DNA of 48,107 nt from DATBFG01 sp036558645 (GCA_036558645.1 DATBFG010000061.1:1-48107); one strand, 5' to 3'. Numbered from the stretch's first letter, positions 1-9,133 are shown. Notes: generated from the sequence alone by a model not told the origin. Numbers and translations are program-made.

Positions 1-504
1 GATAACCAAAGTCGCGAGAAGGATCAGTCGCTTGTGTGTTTGCGGCGCGTTTCGATAGCGAAGCGCGAAATAAGCGAGGCCTGCGAAGGCGAGAAGGGAA
101 GCTAAGGAATCGTAGTAGAAAACCCACGGGCCGTCGAAGCCGGGCGAAAAGCGGTTATGCGCCACGGCCGCAGTGACTGTCAACGCACCGGCGATAGGCA
201 TGCAGCAGAGAAGGAAAAATCCCGCGAGCCCCAGACCGCGATGCCAGGCAAGTCGTCCGGCAGAAACGAGCGACGCTTGCGCCAACAGGAGAAGCATCCA
301 CGAGAAGAAGAGCGCGGCGTGGATATAAACAAGCAAACTGGGGAACGGAAAATACTCTGCCCGAAATTGCACATACTCCGAAACGAATCCGTAGAACACC
401 GCTGCGAAGATCAGCAACGTTATTGAGAAAAAGAAGAACCGCTCTGCGGAAATCCGGGATTTTGGGAGCGAGTACTGTGTTGCGCTGACCGTGCTCAAGT
501 TCAT
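1..504 (-). CDS. Multi-pass membrane protein, 3' end beyond window
   Basis: This frame is open without a stop from an ATG at 504 to the left edge (168 codons), so the C-terminus lies outside the window. The start follows an AAGGAG-like site, although the spacing is short. Hydrophobic segments occur at about residues 23-42, 55-80, 88-108 and 125-145, with histidines at the ends of helices (around residues 62, 88 and 115). The motif pattern (a helix with H, then an arginine-rich turn with WHRGLGLAGF) resembles uncharacterised four-to-six-helix membrane proteins common in Acidobacteriota, possibly cytochrome b561- or DUF2306-like. Function is unknown. It lies 50 bp downstream of the zinc-ribbon gene on the same strand and may be co-transcribed with it. 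Confidence 0.75.
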   Translation of the reverse strand, partial: MNLSTVSATQYSLPKSRISAERFFFFSITLLIFAAVFYGFVSEYVQFRAEYFPFPSLLVYIHAALFFSWMLLLLAQASLVSAGRLAWHRGLGLAGFFLLCCMPIAGALTVTAAVAHNRFSPGFDGPWVFYYDSLASLLAFAGLAYFALRYRNAPQTHKRLILLATLVI

Positions 505-553
505 ATCTCCTTCTAAAGCGTGTCGAGAATTCATCTGCGAAAGAGACCGCACA

Positions 554-1075
554 TCACAGCCTTACGCCCGCATGCTCTGCCGCGAAGTTCCCAACGATCG
601 GCAGCCTGAAAAGTTTTTGCTGGTAAGCCTGGTACATCAGGAAGATCCAGATTCCAAATCCTGCGAGGGTGAAAATCAGCATCAACGGCAAAGCAATTAA
701 GCCGAAGACTCCGGCCGTCAAAGGTCTTAGCATAGCCGAGACGATCATCCAGACAATCCAAAAGGCGATCCACGCGACGTTGAAAAAAATCGACTGGAAA
801 GCGTGAAAGCGAACGAACGAGTTCGACTTGTAGGGATCCAGGACAAGAAACACAATCCCGGTGATGAACCCTGCAATGTAGGTGAGTGCCCCAACGACGT
901 TCGTATCCATAGTTCTCGATACCCTTTCGGGGGGTGGGGGCATTACAGGGACGCCAGCTGACTTCCCGACTGCCGGCGCAGAGACAACGGCCCTGGGATT
1001 TGCCGGCGATCCACAGGACTGGCAGAAGCGGGTGTCATCGGCTAAAGCTGTACCGCAGGATTGGCAAGCGCTCAT
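554..1075 (-). CDS. Zinc-ribbon domain plus DUF4870-like membrane protein
   Basis: The 173-residue protein begins with a zinc ribbon made of two CxxC knuckles (C4/C7 and C18/C21). A proline-rich linker follows, then three hydrophobic segments near residues 62-80, 95-116 and 125-148. The membrane part carries the FVRFHAFQS-type motif typical of DUF4870 (Tic20-like) proteins. No enzymatic role is known for this family; a membrane-associated structural or regulatory role is inferred. The ATG at 1075 has a GGAGGG site seven bases upstream. The gene is divergent from the CadC-like sensor across 195 bp, which must hold both promoters; I see no convincing -35/-10 pair there. Confidence 0.85.
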   Translation of the reverse strand: MSACQSCGTALADDTRFCQSCGSPANPRAVVSAPAVGKSAGVPVMPPPPERVSRTMDTNVVGALTYIAGFITGIVFLVLDPYKSNSFVRFHAFQSIFFNVAWIAFWIVWMIVSAMLRPLTAGVFGLIALPLMLIFTLAGFGIWIFLMYQAYQQKLFRLPIVGNFAAEHAGVRL

Positions 1076-1270
1076 ATGTCCCTCCCCAGGATTAAATTTG
1101 GCGGCGCAACGACGGGAACTTTGCTTGCAAAGAGAGGAATTGGCAAACCAACTGAAGGCAAATTCGGCTTTAACTGTTAAGCCTATATTTTCTGCTGCTT
1201 TACGAGCGTTGATTAACTCGTTTTATCCCGTTTTTGTGCTAAACTCGACGCTCAAAACCTCGCCTGGCGT

Positions 1271-3982
1271 ATGAAGGCCTCCGCTACAGACAATGCACCC
1301 GCACCGGAAATAAGTTACCGTTTCGGACTTTACGTGCTTGACCCGGACGATGGCACACTGACGCGCGATTCGGTACGCGTGCGCGTGCAAGAACAGCCTT
1401 TCCAGCTATTGCTGCTACTAGTGGAACGCGCCGGACAGATTGTTTCGCGTGAAGAGATCCGAAATCGGCTTTGGCCACAAAACACTTTTGTCGAATTCGA
1501 CAAAAGCTTGGGAGTGGCGGTACTCAAGGTTCGAGAAGCTCTTGGGGATGATGCTGGCAATCCCAGATTTATCGAGACGATTCCTCGGCGCGGCTACCGG
1601 TTCATCGCGCCCGTTAAGGTTGAGGCCTCAAACCTGGCTGATTCCCCCACTCCAACTCCTTCAGCGCCGACCGTCTCCACAACCCAACCTAATGTGTACG
1701 CGACAAAGCACTGGTTGATCATCGCTACGCTTGTAGTGTTTCTGGTTGGCACAGTGTTCTATTTCCTCCGCCTAAAGCGTGGATCTCCGCGTGCCACGGC
1801 CCAGGCCGCTACATCTGTCGCTCGAACACACGTGCGTCGTTCGGTCGCAGTGCTCGGCTTCCGCAATTTGCCTGGCCGGGCACAGGACAATTGGCTCTCT
1901 TCCGCTATTGCTGAAATGTTGAATACAGAACTCGCCGGTGGCGGCGAGCTCCGCATGGTCTCCGGCGAAGATGTTGCGCGTGCCAAAAGTGAATTACCAC
2001 TTCGTGAGGAAGATTCGCTGGGCAAATCGACCTTGCAGCGTTTGCGAGCCAAACCTGGCGCGGATGTGGTCGTCGTCGGCTCATACATGATGATGCCAGA
2101 TGACCCCGGGCATAGGATTCGACTTGACGTTCGCCTTCAAGACACCGCCGGCGGGGAAACGATCGCCGAAGAATCCGTTGCAGGTGACGAGAACGACCTC
2201 TTCAACCTAGTCTCGGATTTGGGCGGTAAACTGCGGCGAAGTCTCGGTGTGGCTGCACCGTCGGAAGAAATCGAAATTGCCACAAGGGCAGCTCTTCCGT
2301 CCAACGAAAAGGCCGCTCGACTCTACGCCGAAGGACGATCCAAGATGTGGCAATTCGACTACGCCACTGCCCGCGATCTGCTGAACAAAGCCATCGCAGC
2401 GGATCCGGACTACCCTCTCGCCCATTCGGCCTTATCCGAAGTATTTTGGCACACGGGCAACGATGCGAAATGTAGCGTAGAAGCGAACCAGGCGGTACAG
2501 CTATCGAATCATCTTTCGCAGGAACAGCGCCTTTTGGTCCAAGGACAATATCAAAAGGCGATGCAACAGTGGCCCGAGGCGGTCGAGACGTATCGTGCTC
2601 TGTTTCATCTCTTTCCGGACAGTCTGGATTACGGCATACAGTTCGCTTCCGCACAGATGCACCTCAGCCCGACGGATTCTTTGCAGACCTTAGCAAGTTT
2701 GCGGCGTCTGCCACCCCCTCTTGGCGACGATGCGCGAATTGACATGACAGAAGCTTCCGCATGGATCAACCGAGATTTCACCAAAGCCCACGCTGCTGCG
2801 ATGCTCGCGATCAAAAAAGCGACCGCAGAAGGCTCACCGATCATTGTCGGTCGAACATACGGCATTCTTTGTCAGCAAGAACCCGCAATAGGCGCGTCCT
2901 CAGAAGCCATCGATATCTGCCGAAATGCACTAGAAGGATCAATTGCCGCGAAAGAAGCGAACGGCGAAGCTATGATGCGTACCGACCTCGCGGCACTCTA
3001 TTATTTAAGAGGTGATCTTACACAGTCGGCGCGAATGTTCCAGGAAGCAGTCAAGAAGTTTCGGCAAGTTGGCAATAGGGACGGCGTTGCGACCGCACTC
3101 AGTAACTTCGCCGATACCCGACTTTCTCAGGGCGACCTGATGGAAGCGAAGAAGCTTTTGGAGGAGTCTATTGCGGAGTATCAAGCTGTCGATGATAAGG
3201 AAGGCGTGGTCCTCAACCTTAACAACCTGGGAGATATCTGGAGACAAACTGGCGAACTCGACAAAGCGGAGGCGGCCTACCGGCAGGCTGAAGTAATTGC
3301 GCGAAAAATCGAAGACAAGGACGCAACTGCCTACGTGCTAAGCGGGATGGGGGATGTAGCGTTGGATCGGGGTGACCTCGTCTTGTCGCGGAAGCGATAC
3401 GAAGAATCTCTTGATCTCAGAAATCAAGCCGGAGAAAAACAGACCGCAACAGAAAGCCGTGTGTCTTTGGCAAAACTTGCCGTTGAGGAAGGCCACGCTA
3501 CAGACGCTGAAACGTCAGCGCGCGCATGTAAACAACAGTTTCAGCAGGAGCAACAACGAGACGACGAACTGAGTGCCAGCATAGCATTGATTGATGCGTT
3601 ACTCGCGGAAGGTAAACAAGGCGAAGCACAAAAGCAAATGGAAGGAGCTCAAGCGCTGGGAAATGCGACCCAAAATCGTTTTCTTCGTTTACAGTTCGAA
3701 TTAGCCTCAGGCCGAGTGTTACTGGCGTCCGATCATCCGGATGCGTCACGCCCACTATTTCAGCGAATAGCGGGGGATGCACACCGCTATGGATTCGTCG
3801 GTCTCCAATTTGCGGACGACCTTGCGCAAGCAGAATTGGCGAACAAAGTAAAGCACGGTTCGCAAGCCCAAATGGAGTTTCGTGCATTGCAGAAGTCAGC
3901 CAGTTCCAAGGGGTTTGGACTGATTGCACGCAAAGCATTCCGAGGAGGGTCAATTCTCCTCAAGCCAAGTGGCTCGACGTGA
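1271..3982 (+). CDS. CadC-like winged-helix transmembrane regulator with TPR region
   Basis: A 903-residue protein. Residues about 16-117 form an OmpR/PhoB-type winged helix, ending in RRGYRFIAPV. A single transmembrane helix follows at about 147-167. The rest is extracytoplasmic and starts with a segment like the FlgO/TolB-like region (RSVAVLGFRN) seen in acidobacterial relatives. From about residue 340 to the end there are many tetratricopeptide repeats. The design is that of CadC/ToxR membrane-bound transcription regulators: DNA binding inside, sensing outside. Target genes and signal are unknown; the divergent zinc-ribbon gene is a natural candidate. No strong ribosome site precedes the ATG at 1271, but the domain starts only 15 residues later, so the start cannot be much further downstream. 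Confidence 0.88.
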   Translation: MKASATDNAPAPEISYRFGLYVLDPDDGTLTRDSVRVRVQEQPFQLLLLLVERAGQIVSREEIRNRLWPQNTFVEFDKSLGVAVLKVREALGDDAGNPRFIETIPRRGYRFIAPVKVEASNLADSPTPTPSAPTVSTTQPNVYATKHWLIIATLVVFLVGTVFYFLRLKRGSPRATAQAATSVARTHVRRSVAVLGFRNLPGRAQDNWLSSAIAEMLNTELAGGGELRMVSGEDVARAKSELPLREEDSLGKSTLQRLRAKPGADVVVVGSYMMMPDDPGHRIRLDVRLQDTAGGETIAEESVAGDENDLFNLVSDLGGKLRRSLGVAAPSEEIEIATRAALPSNEKAARLYAEGRSKMWQFDYATARDLLNKAIAADPDYPLAHSALSEVFWHTGNDAKCSVEANQAVQLSNHLSQEQRLLVQGQYQKAMQQWPEAVETYRALFHLFPDSLDYGIQFASAQMHLSPTDSLQTLASLRRLPPPLGDDARIDMTEASAWINRDFTKAHAAAMLAIKKATAEGSPIIVGRTYGILCQQEPAIGASSEAIDICRNALEGSIAAKEANGEAMMRTDLAALYYLRGDLTQSARMFQEAVKKFRQVGNRDGVATALSNFADTRLSQGDLMEAKKLLEESIAEYQAVDDKEGVVLNLNNLGDIWRQTGELDKAEAAYRQAEVIARKIEDKDATAYVLSGMGDVALDRGDLVLSRKRYEESLDLRNQAGEKQTATESRVSLAKLAVEEGHATDAETSARACKQQFQQEQQRDDELSASIALIDALLAEGKQGEAQKQMEGAQALGNATQNRFLRLQFELASGRVLLASDHPDASRPLFQRIAGDAHRYGFVGLQFADDLAQAELANKVKHGSQAQMEFRALQKSASSKGFGLIARKAFRGGSILLKPSGST

Positions 3983-4243
3983 TTTCTGCAGTTGTGCGAG
4001 GGAGCCGATATCCACACGGGGCATGATTGCCTGTCGTACCATCGCGAAAACGCTGCTGGACGCAGTAGACAAATAACGCGCAGCAGAGCAACCTTCCTTT
4101 CCTCTTCATCAAACAAAAGCGCGCGCACGTTCTACTCTGAAATTCTCGCACCAAAAAGAGAGCGGCCCCCAGAATGATCGTGATACAGACCTGGGAGCCG
4201 AACTGGTTTGGGATCTGGTTGGCCAGATCTATCTTAAAATTTG

Positions 4244-4663
4244 TTATTGCAGGCCTTTGAGCGAGGGTTTGCCATTCTTTGGGCCGTTGAATACGCAGTT
4301 ACCGAGAGTGATCGAGTACGGCTGAGCGAGCTGGAATGGGAAAACGAAGGTGCCTCCTGTCGCCCAGAGGTCGAACAGGTGGGTCGCCTTGTGAAAGTTG
4401 AAATTCGTCGCATATCCCAAGCCATTGGGCAGCGAGGCCTCAGTGATGAGACCGGGGCTCTCAACGCCAATCACATCCGTAATTGTTACGCCATCACAGG
4501 TCCAATCCCATTGACCATAGGTGTTTCCGCCGGAGGTTGATACTGACAGTGTGTCACAGAAGTTGGTCAGGTGAATGCAATATGGCCCCGCGGCATGAGC
4601 TGGTGTCACGCCTGTTGCCATCAACGTCAGAACCAAAACACTAAAGAACGCGAGCTTTCTCAT
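4244..4663 (-). CDS. Small secreted protein of unknown function
   Basis: The likely start is the ATG at 4663, preceded by AAGGAGGAGA; an in-frame ATG at 4720 lacks such a site. The 139-residue product opens with a clear signal peptide (MRKLAFFSVLVLTLMA...AHA, cleavage near residue 24). The mature part of about 115 residues holds several cysteines (in the motifs YCIHLTNFC, WTCDGV and GNCVF) that may pair outside the cytoplasm. I recognise no family. It stands alone, convergent with the CadC-like gene, with a 260 bp gap between. A 7 bp stem at 4212-4229 lies between the two genes but lacks a clear U-tract on either strand. Confidence 0.7.
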   Translation of the reverse strand: MRKLAFFSVLVLTLMATGVTPAHAAGPYCIHLTNFCDTLSVSTSGGNTYGQWDWTCDGVTITDVIGVESPGLITEASLPNGLGYATNFNFHKATHLFDLWATGGTFVFPFQLAQPYSITLGNCVFNGPKNGKPSLKGLQ

Positions 4664-4762
4664 TTGGTCTCCTCCTTGGAGAGCGTGAAACGTGTACTTA
4701 GAAGTCCCTTCAAGGCCCAAGGACTTCCGTTGCGAGAAGGGAAAGTCAATCTTTGCGAGGGA

Positions 4763-4930
4763 TTACTTTTTGCGCTTGATTGTGCTCACCGGCTCGCCAT
4801 CGGGACCATACAAAGTAATGCGCCTGACTTTTGCTTGGTCGCCACGGTCCTTCAACCAATCATTTAAGCGATTTTTTATAAGGTCGATTGTGCCCGTAGT
4901 GACGGCATGGCCCAAGAAAGCCTGCCCACA
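4763..4930 (-). pseudogene. Possible remnant of a gene's 3' end
   Basis: Reading the minus strand, 55 codons run open to a TAA at 4763-4765. The peptide ends with WLKDRGDQAKVRRITLYGPD and then EPVSTIKRKK, a plausible charged C-terminus, but no start codon with a ribosome site precedes it and an in-frame TAG lies just upstream at 4931-4933. It overlaps the methyltransferase fragment on the other strand. It could be a leftover of a decayed phage-associated gene or chance coding. Confidence 0.25.
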
Positions 4931-4966
4931 CTAATGGTTACCGACCCGCCTTATGGTGGCGAATAG
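4880..4966 (+). pseudogene. DNA methyltransferase fragment (DPPY motif)
   Basis: In this frame the sequence encodes SLPTLMVTDPPYGGE followed by TAG. LMVTDPPYG is the catalytic motif IV of N6-adenine/N4-cytosine DNA methyltransferases, in the form seen in ParB-methyltransferase fusion proteins of phages and prophages. Neither the S-adenosylmethionine motif nor the rest of the enzyme is recognisable, so only a short fragment survives. It lies about 100 bp upstream of the broken terminase gene, in the order found in P27-type phage packaging modules, which supports a prophage origin. Confidence 0.6.
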
Positions 4967-5071
4967 TGATCTGGAGCAGCTATCGGAGGTGAGGTTGAAG
5001 CCACGCCTGGCACCGCACGGAGCACAGCAGAAACCTCAAGTGCCCATTCCTTGGAAGGTTTGGAGAATCTG

Positions 5072-5557
5072 ATGGCGGGACGACGACCTCTACCGACGAA
5101 GTTGCACAAACTGCATGGCAATCCGGGAAAACGGCCGTTGAACACCCAGGAGCCGCAGCCGCAGGCTGGCATGCCAGACTGCCCAGATCATCTCGACACT
5201 CTCGCGCGAGAAGAATGGAACAGAATCGCTCCGGAGCTCAACCGCCTCGGACTCTTGTCTAAACCTCGATAGAGCAGCGCTGGCAGGATATTGCCAGTCC
5301 TGGTCACACTGGGCTGATGCGAAAAAAAGATTCAAATGACTGGCCCGGTTTTCAAGAGCGACCGAGGCTACCCGATCCAGAACCCTTACCTGAGCATTGC
5401 GAACACTGCGCTCGACCACATGCGGAAGTTCCTGATCGAATTTGGCATGACGCCGGCTTCACGCAGCAAGCTGAGAGTCGTTACACCTACTAGGGAGGTG
5501 GAAGATCCTCTTGAAGAGTTCTTGCGCGAGGGAACCCAAGCTAGAGATCCCAGTTAA
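5072..5557 (+). pseudogene. Phage terminase small subunit, P27 family, double frameshift
   Basis: Codons from the ATG at 5072 give MAGRRPLPTKLHKLHGNPGK and then the conserved stretch EEWNRIAPELNRLGLLSK, characteristic of P27-type terminase small subunits. The frame hits TAG at 5270-5272. The expected continuation LDRAALAGYCQSWSHWADAK is in the next frame, and the frame then returns at about 5336 with TGPVFKSDRGYPIQNPYLSI and a C-terminus with MTPASRSKLRV. The total of 486 bp equals a whole gene, so two compensating indels have occurred. In an active phage this protein binds DNA ends for packaging with the large terminase; no large subunit follows here. This is a dead prophage remnant. Confidence 0.85.
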
Positions 5558-5932
5558 GAGAGAGGGTCCTATTCTAGAAGACTCCAACAGAGCCGGTAAG
5601 ATGCCGGAGCAACGGTCGGCACAGCCCAAAGGTGACCCTGTTGCGGAGGGAGAATCCGCGGAGATAAGCCTTCAGCTAGATTCGTGTAACACGTGCCCGG
5701 GGAAAAGATGAACGTACCAGCGAATGCAAAGGGCAAGAGCATCTCTCAAAGTAGCTATACGAGGCGAGTGCCTTTCAATAGGTAGAGACTCAACGCAGTC
5801 TTCGGCGGAAACGGTGTACACACCTTTTACCACCGGAGACGACTCAAGAACCCTCATTTCGTGAGCACTGGCATCAACGTGTTTCTTGAGATTTTTTTCG
5901 TTTTGTCCCGATCGGGGCTGTAGCCAGTGGTC
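5558..5932. other. Intergenic stretch after the prophage scar
   Basis: I see no gene here. A 61-codon minus-strand frame (5672-5857) has no ribosome site or recognisable motif. A short palindrome CCCGATCGGG (about 5907-5918) lies next to a T-run, but the T-run is on the wrong side of it to act as a terminator for the minus-strand nhaA gene. The stretch probably combines residual phage DNA with the 3' flank of nhaA. Confidence 0.4.
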
Positions 5933-7324
5933 TCAAACCGGGTTCATCTGTGAGACGTCATGGCGTGCACGGGATACACCCAATGAGCGCAGCATGAGAT
6001 ATCCTCCAGCTCCAGAAATAACGGAGGCGATGACAACACCGAGCTTCGCGCGAGCGTTCACGACAGGATCAATAAATGCTAGGTCGGTAATAAACAACGA
6101 AACTGTGAATCCAATCCCGCCGAGAACGCCGGCGCCGAGCACATGCAACCAGCTGATACCGTCGATTAAACGGGCCAAGCCGAGCTGAATGGCAAGAAAG
6201 GCGAACGAGACAATCCCCACAACTTTTCCGACCACCAGCCCGAAGATGATTCCCCTGCTGACACCAATCGGGCCGGCCAGTGCCTCCCGAAACACTTCGG
6301 AACTCAGGACGATTCCTGCATTTGCCAAAGCAAAGATCGGGAGAACCAGAAAACTCGACCACGGGTGGATCAGTCGTATCAACCTGTCACCCGGCGCTTC
6401 CGTTGCGGCGGTGAGTGTCTCTAGTTCTTCAAGGAGGGCCTCGCTTCGATCTCTCTCTCCCACAGCCTCCGCTTGCTTATGGTTGGTAATGGGGTCCGGA
6501 ATAGTTGCTGAAAATGTTTCCTTGGTGAGGTAAGGACTCATTGGTGTCACGAAACCTAGGATGACACCAGCAATAGTTGCGTGCACGCCGGATAGTAGGA
6601 CAGCAAACCAGAACAATGCAGCAACTGGCAAGTAGCAAAGCAGATTTCGAACCCCGAGCCGTTGCATCGCAGCAATGGCAGCAATCAAAATCAGCGCCGC
6701 AAGAAGTGCAGTGAAGACCAGGTGCCCGGAATAGAAGATGGCAATTACAACGATCGCTCCGATATCGTCGACTGTGGCGAGAGCGAGGAGGAACACCCGC
6801 AATGAGGCCGGAATCCGGTCACCGAGCAAGGCCAGAACGCCGAGCGCAAATGCGATGTCTGTAGCCATGGGAATGCCCCAACCCCTAACCGTCGGTTCAG
6901 CGTAGTTGAAGGCAATGTAGACGAGGGCAGGAATAACCATCCCGCCCACAGCGGCGGCAATTGGCAATGACGCTCGTTGCCAATCGGAGAGTTCACCTCG
7001 CACAATCTCGCGCTTCAGTTCTAAGCCAACCACAAAGAAGAAAATCGCCATTAACCCGTCGTTTACCCATTCCCGTAGCGAGTGCGCCAGCAGAAATGAG
7101 CCTACCCGCCACGAGGTCTCAGCATTCCACAGGGCGTCATATGAGCTCGCCCAACGAGAGTTCGCCCAGATCAAGGCAATAACAGTGACGGTGAACAGAA
7201 TGAGGCCACCGCTGACCTCTGTGTGAACGAATTTCTGCACAGGTAGCAGTAATCGTCGAGCAGGATAAAAACCGCGCGCCTGCATTGCTGTTTTCTCGCG
7301 GCTACGGGCGGGAATATCCACCAT
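5933..7324 (-). CDS. nhaA: Na+/H+ antiporter NhaA
   Basis: A 463-residue inner-membrane antiporter that exports Na+ in exchange for protons, used in salt and alkaline-pH homeostasis. It shows NhaA hallmarks: the amino-terminal HTEVSGGLILF and ANS motifs, GLELKREIVRGELSD, ATDIAFALGVLALLG, and the ion-binding aspartate pair in ATVDDIGAIVV. The length exceeds the ~390 residues of E. coli NhaA because of an N-terminal extension and a charged loop (EAVGERDRSEALLEELE) in the second half, as in many soil bacteria. I chose the ATG at 7324 (MVDIPARSREK), which lies 17 bp after the stop of the PIG-L gene and behind an AGAGAG site. An upstream in-frame start at 7453 would overlap that gene. The two genes form an operon. 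Confidence 0.93.
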   Translation of the reverse strand: MVDIPARSREKTAMQARGFYPARRLLLPVQKFVHTEVSGGLILFTVTVIALIWANSRWASSYDALWNAETSWRVGSFLLAHSLREWVNDGLMAIFFFVVGLELKREIVRGELSDWQRASLPIAAAVGGMVIPALVYIAFNYAEPTVRGWGIPMATDIAFALGVLALLGDRIPASLRVFLLALATVDDIGAIVVIAIFYSGHLVFTALLAALILIAAIAAMQRLGVRNLLCYLPVAALFWFAVLLSGVHATIAGVILGFVTPMSPYLTKETFSATIPDPITNHKQAEAVGERDRSEALLEELETLTAATEAPGDRLIRLIHPWSSFLVLPIFALANAGIVLSSEVFREALAGPIGVSRGIIFGLVVGKVVGIVSFAFLAIQLGLARLIDGISWLHVLGAGVLGGIGFTVSLFITDLAFIDPVVNARAKLGVVIASVISGAGGYLMLRSLGVSRARHDVSQMNPV

Positions 7325-7341
7325 GATTGCTTGCTCTCTTT

Positions 7342-8607
7342 CTATGCTCCGGCGGACACCTTGCTTTGCTCCTGTTCTAGGGCGGAGTATGGCGTGTAAC
7401 AGTTTCGTTCCGCATTCTCGACTATGCGGGTGCAGTTTTCGAATGCGCGGCAAACCTCATTCACTGTGATTGGCCATTTCCAACATTCGTAATTGACGGG
7501 TCCCGGATGTGGCGGTGCTGAGTAGTCGTACTCCACTTGTGGACGAAAGAGTTCAACATCCGATGACACAAAGTCGCGTACATCGTTTTGGGAGGTATAC
7601 GTGGCAATCATCATCTCCCGGACCTGGTTTTCCGTATTCGTGAGAATAACCGGGAGTTCAGTCCCGTTGCTATGCAGGAATTGTTGACACCTCAATTCGC
7701 CCGCTTGCGAGCGATGATAGAGCGGCATCTCCCACACGGTGAGGCCAAATCGCCTGCGTAACAACGTACCTAGAAAACTGCAGGCATCGTGGTCTGGATG
7801 TCCACCCTCGTAAGCGGGAACTAGGATTGTATCGGGACGATAATGGCTCACTAATCCACACACGGCGTTGAATGCAACTGGAAGCATGCGGTAGAGTTCC
7901 TGATCGTGAAACTGAAATCCTGCGGGCGCATAGTCATTCAGAAATTCAACGCGGGACGTCCTAAGCTTGATCGCGGCGGCCTCCGCTTCGGTCCTCCGTA
8001 CTGCAGCATAATGTGCTCGCGTATCAAAGCGTTTCCAGAAGTAAGCGTCAGCAGGTGCGCCATCTGTCGCAAAAACCACAATTGGATCGATTAATCGCTG
8101 CAGCAGCCCAGCACATCCGGTCTCGTCATCTTGATGTGCGACCAGCACAAAGGTTCGCCTTAAAAAGGCCGCTTCTCGTAGTAGCGGTGCAGACTGCTCC
8201 AGAAGATATGTTCCATAAGTTCCGAACCAGCGATATACAAACCTGAACCCAGCCCTCGGGACCACACGTGCAACGCGTACATGAGTCTCATCATTTCCTG
8301 CAAGAAATTCGTGCAGTGCATAGTAGCGATGATTCCCATCGTGGATGTACCAAGAGCCAGAGCCATCATTACAAGCCACCAGTGGAGCGAGGGCGCGCCT
8401 GTTTCGCAGGGTGTGCAGGTGCGTTGCCACCATGGCCCGGTCGATCCAACACTCCGACGGCTTAAGCGAACTTAGTGGCACATCATGGAATTGCAGGTCA
8501 ACACGACCAGTCCAAAAACAGGGCGCACTTTGCCATAACCAGTTGTAGGCCATTTGCTCGCTGTAACGAATCTTCTTTGCGAGTATAGATACTGCTGCGG
8601 ATTGCAT
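7342..8607 (-). CDS. ParB-like domain fused to PIG-L family deacetylase
   Basis: A two-domain protein of about 421 residues. Residues about 40-105 resemble a ParB/sulfiredoxin-type fold, including VPLSSLKPSE and the signature DGNHRYYALHEF. The remainder is a PIG-L (LmbE-like) deacetylase: AHQDDE corresponds to the zinc-binding AHPDDE motif, with a proline-to-glutamine change, and EGGHPDHDA supplies the further metal/catalytic histidines. PIG-L enzymes remove acetyl groups from N-acetylglucosamine-type sugars, often in glycolipid or mycothiol-like pathways; the substrate here is unknown. The ATG at 8607 has GGAG eight bases upstream; a TTG six bases further up is too close to that site. A TTGACA element (complement of 8658-8663) lies upstream, without a good -10. 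nhaA follows in the same operon. Confidence 0.85.
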   Translation of the reverse strand: MQSAAVSILAKKIRYSEQMAYNWLWQSAPCFWTGRVDLQFHDVPLSSLKPSECWIDRAMVATHLHTLRNRRALAPLVACNDGSGSWYIHDGNHRYYALHEFLAGNDETHVRVARVVPRAGFRFVYRWFGTYGTYLLEQSAPLLREAAFLRRTFVLVAHQDDETGCAGLLQRLIDPIVVFATDGAPADAYFWKRFDTRAHYAAVRRTEAEAAAIKLRTSRVEFLNDYAPAGFQFHDQELYRMLPVAFNAVCGLVSHYRPDTILVPAYEGGHPDHDACSFLGTLLRRRFGLTVWEMPLYHRSQAGELRCQQFLHSNGTELPVILTNTENQVREMMIATYTSQNDVRDFVSSDVELFRPQVEYDYSAPPHPGPVNYECWKWPITVNEVCRAFENCTRIVENAERNCYTPYSALEQEQSKVSAGA

Positions 8608-8716
8608 GATCAAGTCTCCATTTAGTTAGCTTTGACTCACCTGTCTTGTAGCCAGCTGTCAAACTGTTAAGTAGACATGGCAACACGGACAATCTCTCGG
8701 TGTGGAGACAGGACTG

Positions 8717-8983
8717 TTAGCAGAGGCGGGTACAAACAAGCGAGAGCCGTTCGGAAGTAGATCTTTGCTCAACCGGAATGCTGGTGCAAAAAGCGAGCAC
8801 GGATATGTCACGAACCAGTTGCAAGACCCAGGCACTTAAAGCAATAGCCAGAAGCACCAGGAGTGGCAATCGCTTTTGTTTTTGCAGTGGTGCAGGTGGA
8901 CCGATCGTCAATGGCGAGGCGAAGATGACGAAAACGGCAAAACCGACTAAAAGTGCAACCGCGAATCGGGTATTCGTCGCCAT
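8717..8983 (-). CDS. Small two-helix membrane protein, unknown
   Basis: An 88-residue frame from the ATG at 8983 with two hydrophobic segments (about residues 6-24 and 37-58) joined by a short charged loop containing LQKQKR. An AAGG sequence lies close to the start. No family is recognised. An in-frame ATG at 9061 would place the start inside the duplicated sequence at 9007-9133 and adds a non-membrane extension, so I prefer the shorter form. It precedes the PIG-L gene by about 110 bp on the same strand. It may be real or a chance hydrophobic frame. Confidence 0.45.
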   Translation of the reverse strand: MATNTRFAVALLVGFAVFVIFASPLTIGPPAPLQKQKRLPLLVLLAIALSAWVLQLVRDISVLAFCTSIPVEQRSTSERLSLVCTRLC

Positions 8984-9006
8984 TACCTTAAATGATCGTC
9001 TGATCA

Positions 9007-9133
9007 GTTTCCGATTGCAACAGAATTCGAGAGCAGCCGCTGCATACGCAATGCTTGTCAACAGTTCATCTGCTCAGGTCAAGCGAAGCGAATGCAGATC
9101 GTGCTGAAAAGCAGGAGATACTGGCTGGGACCG
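9007..9133 (+). repeat. Diverged repeat, copy A
   Basis: This stretch aligns with 11441-11562 over its whole length, sharing blocks such as GTTTCCGATTGCA, GAATTCGAGAGCAGCCGCT and GCAGATCGTG, with about 80% identity by eye and a few small indels. Copy B sits directly upstream of a histidine kinase gene; copy A has no kinase after it. No shared open frame is conserved, so it looks like a duplicated non-coding (leader or promoter) segment. Confidence 0.7.

Noticed and set aside
2202..2654. 150-codon minus-strand frame
   Set aside because: Antisense shadow of the TPR-containing CadC-like gene.
4212..4229. 7 bp stem between the CadC-like gene and the small secreted protein gene
   Set aside because: Perfect stem, but there is no U-tract on either strand and it is 230 bp from the upstream gene; not called a terminator.
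5890..5921. Palindrome and T-run near the end of nhaA
   Set aside because: On the minus transcript the hairpin is followed by A-rich rather than U-rich sequence, so it is not an intrinsic terminator.
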